Below are positions 18,716-28,227 of a stretch of 64,000 bases of DNA, piece by piece. This DNA comes from Marinomonas agarivorans (lineage in GTDB: Bacteria; Pseudomonadota; Gammaproteobacteria; Pseudomonadales; Marinomonadaceae). The translations under genes were made by a program, and so were the position numbers. How positions within the stretch are numbered: the stretch's first letter is position 1; every line of letters begins with the position of its first letter. The notes beneath the pieces are model-generated. The model was not told the origin of the DNA. It saw only the letters and a program-made list of their open reading frames with translations, and ran no database searches. The stretch covers positions 145,495 to 209,494 of the forward strand of contig NHNK02000003.1 in the NCBI GenBank assembly GCA_002173415.2. The letters run 5' to 3'.

Positions 18716-20455
18716 TTACCTCCTTTTGAAAAGGGACTTAGGGTTAAAAATCAGACGACTAATGCGCCTTAAAATAGCTTCACGGTGATCTGGATCGGCT
18801 GTATAAGCCGTCACGGGTAATTCAGAAAAATAAGGGGCGATTTTCAAACGCAGTGCTCTTGCCCCAGCTCGAATGGCAATCAGGTTGCCTGTATCCGAAG
18901 ATAAGAAGCGCTTGACCTGATCGGGTGTCATGACCGCACTTTCACGGTACGACTTATTGCCTGATCTTGGGTCTCTTTGAATATGAGTACGTTTACCCAG
19001 AGCTTCGCTAATGTAGTTGTAATTATCTGGATGGTTGGTCGCCATGAATAACACCACATCCGCATTCCCTTCAAAGCTGCCATAGGTCTTAGGGTACGAG
19101 GCTTTCATGCCCTCTCGGTCTTGAGCGATAGCCACAACCGACAACCCATAAGAGCGCGCTACAGGCAGTGCCACTTCCAATGTCGCGTTATGACCCATTG
19201 CTTGGACTTCATCGATGATGAAAAGACATTGGCCTTTCTTAGGCGTTACAGCTTCAAAGGTGTACGACACAAAATTCGTGAATAAACGAAAGAGCGGCTG
19301 TAACTCTTCACGGAGTGAAAGAACTGGTGTAACAAAAGAGAACACCACATCATCACGGGTCTTAGCATCGGCTAGCGGATGCGTTGTTTTTGCCAGCATG
19401 TGCTTGACTGAGGGCAAGGCCAGCCATTTAAGCTGCTCTTGCAACGTGGCAACTAAAGAAGATTTAGTATCGCCAGAGGCATTGACAAACGCACTTGCTG
19501 AAGCAGCAATCGCCCCAGAAAACGCCGTGTTTTTCAGCAAGAGGCGACCTAGTAAAATACGCGCTTCTTTTGGCGTTGTTTCAAGCTCACCATCACTGTT
19601 ATAAACACGATATCCATGTGTCACCAACTCACACACAAAAGGCAATGTGTGTTCATTCTCCTCATGCTCGGCCAGCACATGAAGAATAAGCGCTGTTAAA
19701 TAGCCACGCGCCGTATCACTAAAGAAAGGTGATTTAGACCCCGCTGGCGTTACCACCAAACTTTCTGCTAGACGTTGCGCCCACTTTACCGCTGCATCCT
19801 TGCCCTCACGCTGCATCGCGGATTTAATATCATCCATTGGGTTCCATTGCGCCGAACGTTCAGCCTCATGCGGGTAAAAGGTAATCCACTTACGTTTATC
19901 ATTCTGCGCTAATGCATCGGTGATCTGTCCTTTAGGGTCAATGATGCAAGCACTACCGCGCCAAAGAGCGAGCATAGTAATTAGCCATGTGGTTTTACCC
20001 GCCCCTGTCATGGCATACACCATAATATGGCGCTGAATTGTTAAGCCGACTGGCTGAATCAGCCCAAACCCCGCCCACCAGACACGACCCAGTAAAATCT
20101 TTGATGGCGTATACAAGTAAGTCATCGTCGTTAACGTTGATGAGAAACCTGCTGTTGAATAGCGGCCAAACCTAAAAACCACTTCTTTCCAGCGTCCAAC
20201 CACCATGTACATGCGGTACATACTGCGCCACATTGGAAAAACGCTCGGTAACCAACTGTATAAACGAGGTGTATACAGACCCAATAAACGAAGCACGCGC
20301 AATAATACGGCTTTAACAACAAAGCTAATTAAGACATATGCAAAACCAATAGCAGCAACCGTCACCGCTATCTCTATGGGAGACATCGCTTTTAAAGTAA
20401 GCGCAACATCGGTTAACTCAGGAACGGCTTGAAAGAAAGATTGAATCGTATTCAT
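18716..20455 (-). CDS. VirD4/TraD-like type IV coupling protein
   Basis: Membrane-anchored ATPase of about 579 residues that links the relaxosome to a secretion channel. N-terminal hydrophobic helix near residues 28-55; Walker A MTGAGKTT (about 149-156); Walker B CLFIIDE (about 409-415); then the TraD/TraG-type segment SYGLSVVAIAQDREGM. ATG 20455 was chosen because GGAGG lies just upstream; longer starts are unsupported. It is the central gene of the leftward transfer operon. No VirB4 or other pore ATPase is present, so it may serve a helper element's channel. Confidence 0.85.
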   Translation of the reverse strand: MNTIQSFFQAVPELTDVALTLKAMSPIEIAVTVAAIGFAYVLISFVVKAVLLRVLRLLGLYTPRLYSWLPSVFPMWRSMYRMYMVVGRWKEVVFRFGRYSTAGFSSTLTTMTYLYTPSKILLGRVWWAGFGLIQPVGLTIQRHIMVYAMTGAGKTTWLITMLALWRGSACIIDPKGQITDALAQNDKRKWITFYPHEAERSAQWNPMDDIKSAMQREGKDAAVKWAQRLAESLVVTPAGSKSPFFSDTARGYLTALILHVLAEHEENEHTLPFVCELVTHGYRVYNSDGELETTPKEARILLGRLLLKNTAFSGAIAASASAFVNASGDTKSSLVATLQEQLKWLALPSVKHMLAKTTHPLADAKTRDDVVFSFVTPVLSLREELQPLFRLFTNFVSYTFEAVTPKKGQCLFIIDEVQAMGHNATLEVALPVARSYGLSVVAIAQDREGMKASYPKTYGSFEGNADVVLFMATNHPDNYNYISEALGKRTHIQRDPRSGNKSYRESAVMTPDQVKRFLSSDTGNLIAIRAGARALRLKIAPYFSELPVTAYTADPDHREAILRRISRLIFNPKSLFKRR

Positions 20456-20456
20456 A

Positions 20457-20672
20457 TCAGCCTCCATTGCCATAAAAGCCAAAGACACGGCGTTTAATAA
20501 AAGCAATGACGCCTCTAATCAGATGCCACCAAAATACAAAGCCAACAAATCCAATGGAAATAACCTGCCAGTGGTGAGGTAGATAGGCTAACTCGATGCC
20601 AAACAGCATCAAGACCAGCCGAACAATCCATTCGGCAGGCCATAGGGCTATGACTTGAATAGAGGAAATCAT
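20457..20672 (-). CDS. Small two-helix membrane protein
   Basis: A 71-residue protein with two hydrophobic stretches (IVRLVLMLFGIELAYL and ISIGFVGFVFWWHLI). ATG 20672 follows GAGGAG at the right spacing. Two bases separate it from the coupling-protein start, so they are translated together. Not recognised; probably a membrane partner of the coupling protein. Confidence 0.6.
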   Translation of the reverse strand: MISSIQVIALWPAEWIVRLVLMLFGIELAYLPHHWQVISIGFVGFVFWWHLIRGVIAFIKRRVFGFYGNGG

Positions 20673-20674
20673 GA

Positions 20675-20875
20675 TTAATCTCCTCGGCCAGATGTAGGTT
20701 CGTTTTTGAAGGTTAGAATTACCATCCAAACGATTTGAAGAGCGTTACTGGCAAAGCTCAAAGCAAAGAGGTTATCTCCGCTATGCACTGAAAACGCCAC
20801 TCCCGCCAAGGATGAGAGCACTAACGTCACAAACATGCTGCTTGCTAATACGGCTTTAAATGTTTCGTATTTCAT
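20675..20875 (-). CDS. Small membrane protein, first gene of the transfer operon
   Basis: A 66-residue protein with two hydrophobic segments (LASSMFVTLVLSSLAGVAF and NALQIVWMVILTF). The start MKYETFK at 20875 is eight bases after GAGG; ATG two codons earlier sits too close to it. Family unknown. Confidence 0.55.
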   Translation of the reverse strand: MKYETFKAVLASSMFVTLVLSSLAGVAFSVHSGDNLFALSFASNALQIVWMVILTFKNEPTSGRGD

Positions 20876-20884
20876 AGCCATCAC

Positions 20885-21065
20885 CTCGTTAAGTAAAAAT
20901 TAACTAATGTTGGCTACGATACGTTCAGAGCTAATGGACATTCTCGTCAAAACAAGAAAACGTTTTTGTCGGTTTTGTCCAAATAACTTCTATTGATCAA
21001 ATGCAGTCCTGTTGAGAATCATAAAATCGTCAGTGCCAGAGATATAAAACAAAGAAAGAAGACAA
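20885..21065. promoter_or_regulatory. Divergent control region of the IME transfer operon
   Basis: AT-rich gap between the leftward transfer operon and the rightward gene at 21066. It contains an inverted repeat CAAAAC (20948) ... GTTTTG (20972) enclosing the near-palindrome ACAAGAAAACGTTTTTGT. This is a likely operator; the regulator is not identified. Confidence 0.45.
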
Positions 21066-21404
21066 ATGAATAACCATTCGCCCCCTCCTGTCCATAAAAT
21101 CCTCCGACCAAATGAAGAGGCCACGAAAGGTATCAAAGAGTGTTTCCAAATAAGCGTCACTCAAGGTTTCCTTACATCTCAAGAGGAATGTGCAAGGTTT
21201 GGTCTGCAAAACATTTTGGAATTGCTGGTAAATAAACATATAGAGAGGAACCCAGATCATACCGTAGAGCAGGCTCAGTCGCTGGTTATAGAGGCTGCAA
21301 TTTGGTCATATGCAGATATGGAACTAGATATGGAAGATGTTGATGCTGCCTACAGGGAAGGTTATGAATCAGCTCTTGAAAAGTATGAAATACCCATGGA
21401 ATAG
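21066..21404 (+). CDS. Hypothetical protein upstream of the ankyrin NTPase
   Basis: A 112-residue acidic, helical protein, not recognised. The stretch GLQNILELLVNKHIERNPDHT and the Glu/Asp-rich tail are its only notable features. It is 65 bp upstream of the large NTPase gene in the same direction and may be co-expressed with it. Confidence 0.55.
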   Translation: MNNHSPPPVHKILRPNEEATKGIKECFQISVTQGFLTSQEECARFGLQNILELLVNKHIERNPDHTVEQAQSLVIEAAIWSYADMELDMEDVDAAYREGYESALEKYEIPME

Positions 21405-21469
21405 TAATTTATTATCATCGTGAGTACACTTGAACTGTCTAGGGATTAAGATAGCTATGTAGTGTATCT

Positions 21470-24400
21470 ATGAGAGCTGAGAATTATTTATACCAAGAAC
21501 TTGCTAAACAACGTATCCATGAAGACTGCTTACCTTCCATTCTTGAAGAAAAGTATGACGATTGCGTTGCAAAACTGTTCAAGGAAATCATTGAATGTGT
21601 GTCATTAAGAACTAAAACAACTGGTGCAAAGCACAATCAATGGAAAGATAAAGAGTACTTTGATGATTATTTCTTCAGAGTTTTTATGTATTTAAAACCA
21701 AAACATGACAAATACAGTGATTTTCTCAAAGTTTTGAGAATCGCTTTTCCTCACAAAGAGGATAAGTATATAGAAAAAAATATTCGATCTAGGGGAGCTT
21801 TATCTGGAGAAAGCTTTGTTGAAGAAGAAGCTATCGTTTTGATATGCGCTTCGGCTCACTTTCACGGACACACTTTAATTGAGCACATTAGAAATTTTTT
21901 TCAATATTGGCGCCCCAAAGGCATTCATTTATATTGTGAAGAAGGTCATGAGGAGACTATAGATAGATTAATTCATGAACCAGCAACACTGACGAAACAT
22001 AAACCTACGAGTCGACTTTTTAATGACTCAATACACACGAAAATGATTTCTAATGATCAAGGCTGGCTTGATCCTCATAATACTACTCAGCTTCCATTCT
22101 TTGGAAGATTTAATGAGCTGTCACAACTCGGCGAGTTTATAAGCACTAGCAATTTGTTCAGCGTTTGGGCTATTAAAGGGGCATCTGGCTCAGGCAAAAC
22201 AAGGCTAACAATAGAATTTATCAATCAGGAAACGGGAAAGCGGCTTCAAGATTGGGACGTGCTGTTCATAGAGCATAACGACAAATACGATAGTGATAAA
22301 TGGACACAGTGGAAACCTGAAAAAAATACACTGATTATTTCAGATTATGTATATGGCTGTGATCAAGCTCTCAAAGCCATATTCAATAATTTCAAGCTAA
22401 CAACGATATTTAAAATAAGACTTCTTGTTATTGATCACCAGTTTGATGATCCACTGATTCAAGATCGCCGCTGGGGTATTGCTGGGGATGGCTCAGACAT
22501 AAATAAAAATCAGCACCATTTTTATCAATCAGAGCCACTAGCGCTAACGGCCACAAATGATCAACATGAAGTTATCCATGCCATCATTGCATCGAGGGCT
22601 GATAAAGCACGAGACAGCGATGAGGTTCAGGATGGCGCTAATTATCTCAAGAACTTAAGCAATGCCTACCACCCTTTATTTGCAGCCTTGACAGGCGAAG
22701 CAATTAAAAACGGACAAGACTTTCATAACTGGAACCGTCGCGACCTCATTTATTATTACCTAACAGGGGCAAACCGTATTCCTTGGCAAGGCAGCGATGA
22801 TACTTCGCTTAGTTATTGGTCTAGCTTCTTTATCTGCGCTGCAACAATATTCGGAGAAATTAAGTACAAAGCTGCTATTAGCGTAGCAAGTGGGATATCT
22901 GGAACACCCGAAGATTTTTCTGAAGTGAAGCGCTTATCTAATCGCATTACAAGCAATACCTCTCCTATCAAGTTAAGAGCTTTTGAACCTGATTTACTGG
23001 GAGAGAGTTTTTTCTTACTTTTAATACAGGATTTGCTTAACTCGCCCAAGCAGGCAAAGCAGTTTGTCGGATTTCTTTCTGAGATCATTGAGGTCTTAAC
23101 CGAGAGCCAGTCACTTGAGTTGATCGGCTTTATGGATCGATTAACAACAAACCTACTGAACGAAGATCAAACCGACGCCAAAGTTCAGGAAGTATGGCAA
23201 GGCTTGCTTGAATTCGTTGACCCTAAATATGCAAAAGGGCTGCTGAAGGAACACCTCACTGTATCCTCAGTGTTAATCAGTGCGAAAATTAACAATGCAC
23301 TAAAGCTGGAAGAAATAGCTCAGCCTGATGTGTTTGATGATTTCTTAATAGAACTCAATAAAAACATAGAGGTTTGTCAACTTTACAAATATAGAGGAAT
23401 CGATTTTCTAAAAGAAACACTGGTATATGCGCTTTATGATTTCGACATAGCACTTATTGAAAATGACAGCATATCAAAAATGCCTGATGGCTTAATAAAT
23501 TTGATAAATTTTTATCATGAAAACCATGAAGATGGTTATATGGAGCCAGTTCTTTATCTATGCATTAATCATCTCTTATGGAAGGTCGCATTTTTTTTGA
23601 TTACAGAAAATAACCTCATCAACACAAGGTTTCGTGCTGCAAGTGGAGCATCGCCGCTGATGCTTGCTTGCCACATAGGAAATGAACAAGCTGTTGAAGT
23701 AATGACTCAATTAGGAGCAGATGTGAATGGATGCGACGATTTTGGAAAAACTCCCTTAATGGAGGCCAGTGAGTTTGGCTATTATAATATCGTCAGCGCC
23801 TTACTGGAGGCTGGAGCAAACCCTACCACTTCACAAAATGATGGTTATGACGGAATGGTCTGGCAAAGCTGGGACGGTGAAGGTTCTGAGCTATTGCAAT
23901 CAGATGGATTTACACCTCTTTTATTCGCTCTTAAAAATGAACATATAGAGACCTTTAAGCTACTTATTCAAGTGGATAAAACCGTAGTTAATCGACCTGA
24001 TAATGATGGTGCCACACCATTAATGTGGGCATGTGTATCGGAAAGCCACTGTTCTGAATTTATAGAAACACTAATCAAAAACGGGGCAGATATTAATATG
24101 GTCAATAAAAAGGGTAGAAATGCTCTAGCGTTTGCCCTGTATAGCTCTTATTGTTCCGAAGATAAAGTGGCTATATTTCTAAGGTACGGCATCGATAGCC
24201 ACGTCCTAAAAGCTTTGGGTCAATCATCAAGCTTTTGGGCAAATCGCGCATCTGAAAAAGCTCTAGAACTTATACTTAAGGAAACTATGAGCGTTGAAGG
24301 ATTCGGCGCTTTTTTGCATATGTCGATCATAGGAACCGTTCGCGGCAATGATCTTAAAAACACAAAGCTACTCTGTCAGTACATGATAAAAGTTCCTGTT

Positions 24401-24514
24401 ATCAAAACCGTTATTCAAAAGCTAAGTGAAGAAGCTCATATGAATAATCATGTAGAAATAGAGGGGCTATTAATTGAGTTATTAGAAACCCCTTCAATAC
24501 ATCTCATACCTTAA
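21470..24514 (+). CDS. STAND-like NTPase with ankyrin repeats, putative defence protein
   Basis: A 1014-residue protein. A roughly 200-residue N-terminal region of unknown fold is followed by FFGRFNELSQLGEF and a P-loop GASGSGKTR (about residues 236-244), then RLLVIDHQ as a probable Walker B. A long helical region of no recognised family follows. The C-terminus has at least four ankyrin repeats (about residues 720-900), e.g. GASPLMLACHIGNEQAVEVM, DFGKTPLMEASEFGYYNIV, NDGATPLMWACVSES. The order effector/NTPase/repeat sensor is that of STAND/NLR-like proteins, many of which are antiphage sensors. It lies beside a restriction-like operon in a mobile element. The defence role is an inference; no known toxic effector domain is recognisable. 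Confidence 0.68.
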   Translation: MRAENYLYQELAKQRIHEDCLPSILEEKYDDCVAKLFKEIIECVSLRTKTTGAKHNQWKDKEYFDDYFFRVFMYLKPKHDKYSDFLKVLRIAFPHKEDKYIEKNIRSRGALSGESFVEEEAIVLICASAHFHGHTLIEHIRNFFQYWRPKGIHLYCEEGHEETIDRLIHEPATLTKHKPTSRLFNDSIHTKMISNDQGWLDPHNTTQLPFFGRFNELSQLGEFISTSNLFSVWAIKGASGSGKTRLTIEFINQETGKRLQDWDVLFIEHNDKYDSDKWTQWKPEKNTLIISDYVYGCDQALKAIFNNFKLTTIFKIRLLVIDHQFDDPLIQDRRWGIAGDGSDINKNQHHFYQSEPLALTATNDQHEVIHAIIASRADKARDSDEVQDGANYLKNLSNAYHPLFAALTGEAIKNGQDFHNWNRRDLIYYYLTGANRIPWQGSDDTSLSYWSSFFICAATIFGEIKYKAAISVASGISGTPEDFSEVKRLSNRITSNTSPIKLRAFEPDLLGESFFLLLIQDLLNSPKQAKQFVGFLSEIIEVLTESQSLELIGFMDRLTTNLLNEDQTDAKVQEVWQGLLEFVDPKYAKGLLKEHLTVSSVLISAKINNALKLEEIAQPDVFDDFLIELNKNIEVCQLYKYRGIDFLKETLVYALYDFDIALIENDSISKMPDGLINLINFYHENHEDGYMEPVLYLCINHLLWKVAFFLITENNLINTRFRAASGASPLMLACHIGNEQAVEVMTQLGADVNGCDDFGKTPLMEASEFGYYNIVSALLEAGANPTTSQNDGYDGMVWQSWDGEGSELLQSDGFTPLLFALKNEHIETFKLLIQVDKTVVNRPDNDGATPLMWACVSESHCSEFIETLIKNGADINMVNKKGRNALAFALYSSYCSEDKVAIFLRYGIDSHVLKALGQSSSFWANRASEKALELILKETMSVEGFGAFLHMSIIGTVRGNDLKNTKLLCQYMIKVPVIKTVIQKLSEEAHMNNHVEIEGLLIELLETPSIHLIP

Positions 24515-25025
24515 AATATGAGAACTAGACCACAGAGCTGCGCACTGCAAGATGTCCCCGTGTACTACAAAACAAGTTTTTCCACACAAGGGGCATCTTG
24601 GCAAGGGAACCCGCTGCGCGTTCCCGTTGCATCCCTCCGACTTGATACCTATTCAACATTGAGCTTTTAGGCATCATAAACGTTTCGCCGTTTTATCACT
24701 CGCAGGTGATTGGAGATATGCCTCTCCATCCTGCACCCAACCATGCATAATCTGATGTCAGATTAATCACCAGTCAGGTGCGTTCCTGCTCCCGACACCC
24801 ATGACCAACCGTACGCCGATTGGATACTGTCAGCGTATTTGCCGCTGAACCACAACCACAGTTTCGTCTTTGGACGACGACCAAGAAATGTTCTTGGATG
24901 CATGCTTTGATGAGAGCTTGTTAATGAATGCTTTTAATACTAGTCGCTGATTATTATTTTGTTTGACTTTTTTGTATAATGATGTACTTTTTCGACAGGT
25001 TTATCCTTGTTATGTGGCAAACAAT
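24515..25025. other. Inverted-repeat-rich non-coding stretch between defence genes
   Basis: About 510 bp with no convincing frame on either strand. It includes a long imperfect inverted repeat (24549-24563 with 24584-24599), a perfect repeat AATCTGA-TG-TCAGATT (24749-24764), TCGTC-TTTG-GACGA, and AAGAA-ATG-TTCTT. The AT-rich part just before 25026 probably holds the promoter of the HTH-methylase-McrBC-like operon. A structured RNA or replication/transfer site is possible. Confidence 0.45.
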
Positions 25026-25232
25026 ATGTCTAATACAATAATGACCGTCAAAGAGGTTGCGACCTACTTGAAGGTAAATCAAAGAACGATTTATAGAATG
25101 GCTATATCAGGAAAACTTCCTGCCTTTAGGGTAGGTTCATCATGGCGCTTCAAATCCTCTGAAATCGATGCATGGATTGAGTCAGAACATAATTCCATGC
25201 AGCAGCCAACATTAAAAAAAAACATACGCTAG
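25026..25232 (+). CDS. Excisionase-type HTH protein (MerR-like, HTH_17)
   Basis: A 68-residue DNA-binding protein with the excisionase/HTH_17 pattern MTVKEVATYLKVNQRTIYRM followed by the wing FRVGSSWRFKSSEIDAWI. ATG 25026 (MSNTIM) was chosen, although ATG 25041 is also possible. It is 14 bp upstream of the methylase gene. As the first gene of a restriction-like operon it is more likely the controller of that operon than an excisionase for the element, whose ends are 8-12 kb away. Confidence 0.8.
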   Translation: MSNTIMTVKEVATYLKVNQRTIYRMAISGKLPAFRVGSSWRFKSSEIDAWIESEHNSMQQPTLKKNIR

Positions 25233-25246
25233 GGGAAACGCCTTAC

Positions 25247-26482
25247 ATGACCACATTAGCAGCCATTAATTACGCCCCAGAAGAACAGCTCGTCACTCCT
25301 AGACCTTACCCACAACTCATAAAATATATGGGATCAAAGGCTAAAATCATCAACTTTGTTTCAGAATCTATTCAGTCGATTTACAACGGTGGCGTTGTTT
25401 GTGATTTATTTAGTGGAGCAGCCAGCCTTTCAGGAGCATTGGGTGCATCCTATCCCATTTTAACCAATGATATTCAGCACTACTCATCGCTCATCGCATC
25501 GGTTTACTTAAAACCCGTCAAAAAGATAGATAGTGAATCGCTGATGCAGGACGCAACGGATTACTATAAAAAAGCCAGAGCCAAAATCACTACAGATATT
25601 GAGTATGAAGGCTTTGACTCTTTGGAAGCGTTCAATGAGATTGAAGAACGCAATCGTGCGCTTATCGATCAGACATTCCGCCATCATTACCATTTATTTG
25701 TGAAAAATTATTCTGGCACATGGTGGTCTGCGGAGCAGTGCCTTTGGATAGACGCTATCAAGCAGGCAATTGATAAGCGCGTTAAGAATGGAGAGTTTAA
25801 ACAGGCGGAATATGCCCTTGCTATGTCTACCTTGCTTCATGCAATGGCGTATAGCAGTCAAGGAACAGGACATTACGCGCAATATCGGGATGCAAAGACA
25901 GAATCTTCTATGCTCGATATAAATATCTATCGACAGAAAAGATTACAGGATCTCTTTATCAATAAGTTCGATCAGATGATTATCTGGTCAAAAGAAAATG
26001 TCACCGACCTTAACCATTCCATTACCACACTTGACTATACCGACTGCCTTAAAAAGTTAAAAGGCGGTACTGTTTACGCAGACCCTCCTTATGCCTTTGT
26101 GCATTACAGCCGCTTTTATCACGCAATGGAAACCCTTTGCCTCTATGACTACCCTGAGCTTCAAGTTAAGGGTGGCAGCATCGTTAAAGGACGTTACAGA
26201 GAGGAACGCCACCAATCGCCATTCTGTATAAGAACGCAGGTTAATGGCGCATTTGAAGATCTATTTTCTGGTGTTAAGAAAGCAGGGGCAAATCTCGCAT
26301 TGAGTTATAGCGATACAGCAATGATTTCATTGGAAACCTTGCTTGATATATCGAAGAAAACACTTAGTTCCGGTTATGAAATATGGGTAGAAGATATGGA
26401 TCATCAGCACATGACAATGGGTCGCCAGAATGATCGTTCTCGTGATGTTAAAGAATTAATGTTACTAGCGAGGAAAAAATAA
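25247..26482 (+). CDS. DNA adenine (N6) methyltransferase, Dam/D12 class
   Basis: A 411-residue methyltransferase. The order of motifs is that of the D12 alpha class: IKYMGSKAKII (SAM loop region), DLFSGAASLSG near residue 52, and catalytic DPPY (residues 279-282) in TVYADPPYAF. It presumably marks self DNA at adenine. It is longer than Dam (about 270), with a long region between the motifs that may hold target recognition. It overlaps the McrB-like gene by TAATG, so methylase and nuclease are coupled. Target sequence cannot be read from the gene. Confidence 0.85.
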   Translation: MTTLAAINYAPEEQLVTPRPYPQLIKYMGSKAKIINFVSESIQSIYNGGVVCDLFSGAASLSGALGASYPILTNDIQHYSSLIASVYLKPVKKIDSESLMQDATDYYKKARAKITTDIEYEGFDSLEAFNEIEERNRALIDQTFRHHYHLFVKNYSGTWWSAEQCLWIDAIKQAIDKRVKNGEFKQAEYALAMSTLLHAMAYSSQGTGHYAQYRDAKTESSMLDINIYRQKRLQDLFINKFDQMIIWSKENVTDLNHSITTLDYTDCLKKLKGGTVYADPPYAFVHYSRFYHAMETLCLYDYPELQVKGGSIVKGRYREERHQSPFCIRTQVNGAFEDLFSGVKKAGANLALSYSDTAMISLETLLDISKKTLSSGYEIWVEDMDHQHMTMGRQNDRSRDVKELMLLARKK

Positions 26483-28227
26483 TGGCGAAAGGTCTTGATG
26501 CACTTAAAGTATCGCTTACTAAGAACGGTTATTTCAAGGTCGCAGAGGTAATCAAAAAGCATCCTAGAAATGAAATCCTCGATAATATCGAAGGAATTTA
26601 TGAGGGCATCAATATAGAGGCTGCTCAAATTAAAGGGATGCTTTCTTATAATGAAACTACGGATGAATTTCCCGAAATGTGGGATGAAATAAGACCTCTG
26701 GGCGATAAAGCTATTGAAGCGTTGGTTTTCATTTCAATCATCTACTCGCACAAAACTCTTATTCAAGTGCTTTCCAAATCCAAATTATCAGAAATGCGCG
26801 GCTGTTTAAAGCGGGATGACCTCGCAGAAAAAGCCTATACAAACCTAGTCTATTCCATGAATAAACAAGGCATGTGTCCACTGAATAAGGGTGCAAATGA
26901 AACCTATTATGATGTTTCGCCTTTATTCCTCTTAGAGATCGGCCCTCTTGTTAAGAAGGTCATAGGGTTTAAGCTCCAAAAGACTGGTTGGAAAACTCCT
27001 GCTCCCGATGATTATTTCTCACGGGATTTCTATGAACAATGTGCCTACTACCGCTTTCACGATGTGCTTGGCATATCAATGGAGCAGTTCAAACAATGGC
27101 TTGAAGGGGATGAGGTCAAGAAAGAAGAACCGCCTAAGCTCGACCTAGTAGATCAGGAAACAGAAACCAGTGCTGTACTGGTTTCTGCATTATCATCGAA
27201 GCCCTTTGTGATTCTGGCAGGTACAACAGGAACAGGTAAAACCAAAACCATTCGTGATCTTGCCGCAAAAATGAATCCTGTGCCTGATGAACCCGACTTC
27301 AATCATGCCTTTATTCCCGTTGAAGCAGGCTGGACAGATGGTCGTCACTTGTTGGGTTATAAAAACCCGTTTGGCAGGTCAGGAGAAAACTATGTATCAA
27401 CCAAGCTAATTGATACCTTGCTTAAAGCCAATTATCCTGAATATGCCAATATACCGTTTTTCATCATCTTGGATGAGATGAACCTCTCGCATGTTGAGAT
27501 GTATTTTTCTAAATTCCTGTCCGTGATGGAAACAGCCAAAGAAGACAAATCAGAGCCTGTGCTGGGTTTGGAAGAGTTGCATCTGCTTTATAAGTCAGGG
27601 GTTACTGATCCTATTCAAACGACTTATATTTTGAATGCGATTGATAAAAAAGGACTCTACATTACCGACAATGTGTTTTTTATCGGCACGGTTAACATGG
27701 ATGAAACCACTTATATGTTTTCACCCAAAGTATTAGATCGCTCCTTCGTTATTCAATATGCTCCACCCAGACCTTCAAGTGTTGGACATGAATTTACCTT
27801 GCTTGAGGAAGATGTTTTGGACATATCTACAGAGAAACTTTCTACCTTTATGACGAGCAATGCTACTATTGACCTCAGCTCTGATTATGACGCTTATCTT
27901 GATGAATTGTACGATGTTCTTGGGAAATTCCGTTTCGGGCCTCGCACAACTAATGAGGTGCGCCGCTATATATCGATATGCAGTAAGCTTCATGAGAATT
28001 TTACCGCTAAAGATGGCTATAACTCAAAGGCAGCGATTCTTGACCGCGTGACCGTACAAAAGATCCTTCCTAAAATTCACGGTAACAGAGACACCTTAAC
28101 GCCGATATTCAAGGGCATGAAAGCCTTGTTTGAAAAAGAAGAGCTGACGCAATCTGCTGAGAAGTTGGAGCAGATGCGGAAGGATGCTATGAGTACAGGC
28201 TTTGCTAATTATTTTTCTACATTATGA
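26482..28227 (+). CDS. McrB-like AAA+ NTPase
   Basis: A 581-residue protein of the McrB/AAA_5 type, the motor subunit of modification-dependent or LlaJI-like restriction. Walker A GTTGTGKT (about residues 246-253), Walker B FFIILDEMNLSH (about 325-336), and the signature GTVNMDETTYMFSPKVLDRS (about 402-421), equivalent to the McrB nucleotide-sensing region. The N-terminal 240 residues, where McrB proteins carry their DNA-recognition domain, are not recognised. Start ATG overlaps the methylase stop, and the end overlaps the McrC-like gene. Confidence 0.82.
   Translation: MAKGLDALKVSLTKNGYFKVAEVIKKHPRNEILDNIEGIYEGINIEAAQIKGMLSYNETTDEFPEMWDEIRPLGDKAIEALVFISIIYSHKTLIQVLSKSKLSEMRGCLKRDDLAEKAYTNLVYSMNKQGMCPLNKGANETYYDVSPLFLLEIGPLVKKVIGFKLQKTGWKTPAPDDYFSRDFYEQCAYYRFHDVLGISMEQFKQWLEGDEVKKEEPPKLDLVDQETETSAVLVSALSSKPFVILAGTTGTGKTKTIRDLAAKMNPVPDEPDFNHAFIPVEAGWTDGRHLLGYKNPFGRSGENYVSTKLIDTLLKANYPEYANIPFFIILDEMNLSHVEMYFSKFLSVMETAKEDKSEPVLGLEELHLLYKSGVTDPIQTTYILNAIDKKGLYITDNVFFIGTVNMDETTYMFSPKVLDRSFVIQYAPPRPSSVGHEFTLLEEDVLDISTEKLSTFMTSNATIDLSSDYDAYLDELYDVLGKFRFGPRTTNEVRRYISICSKLHENFTAKDGYNSKAAILDRVTVQKILPKIHGNRDTLTPIFKGMKALFEKEELTQSAEKLEQMRKDAMSTGFANYFSTL

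Noticed and set aside
25026-25232. HTH protein as excisionase of the IME
   Set aside because: It is far from both ends and only 14 bp upstream of the methylase, so an operon controller is more likely.
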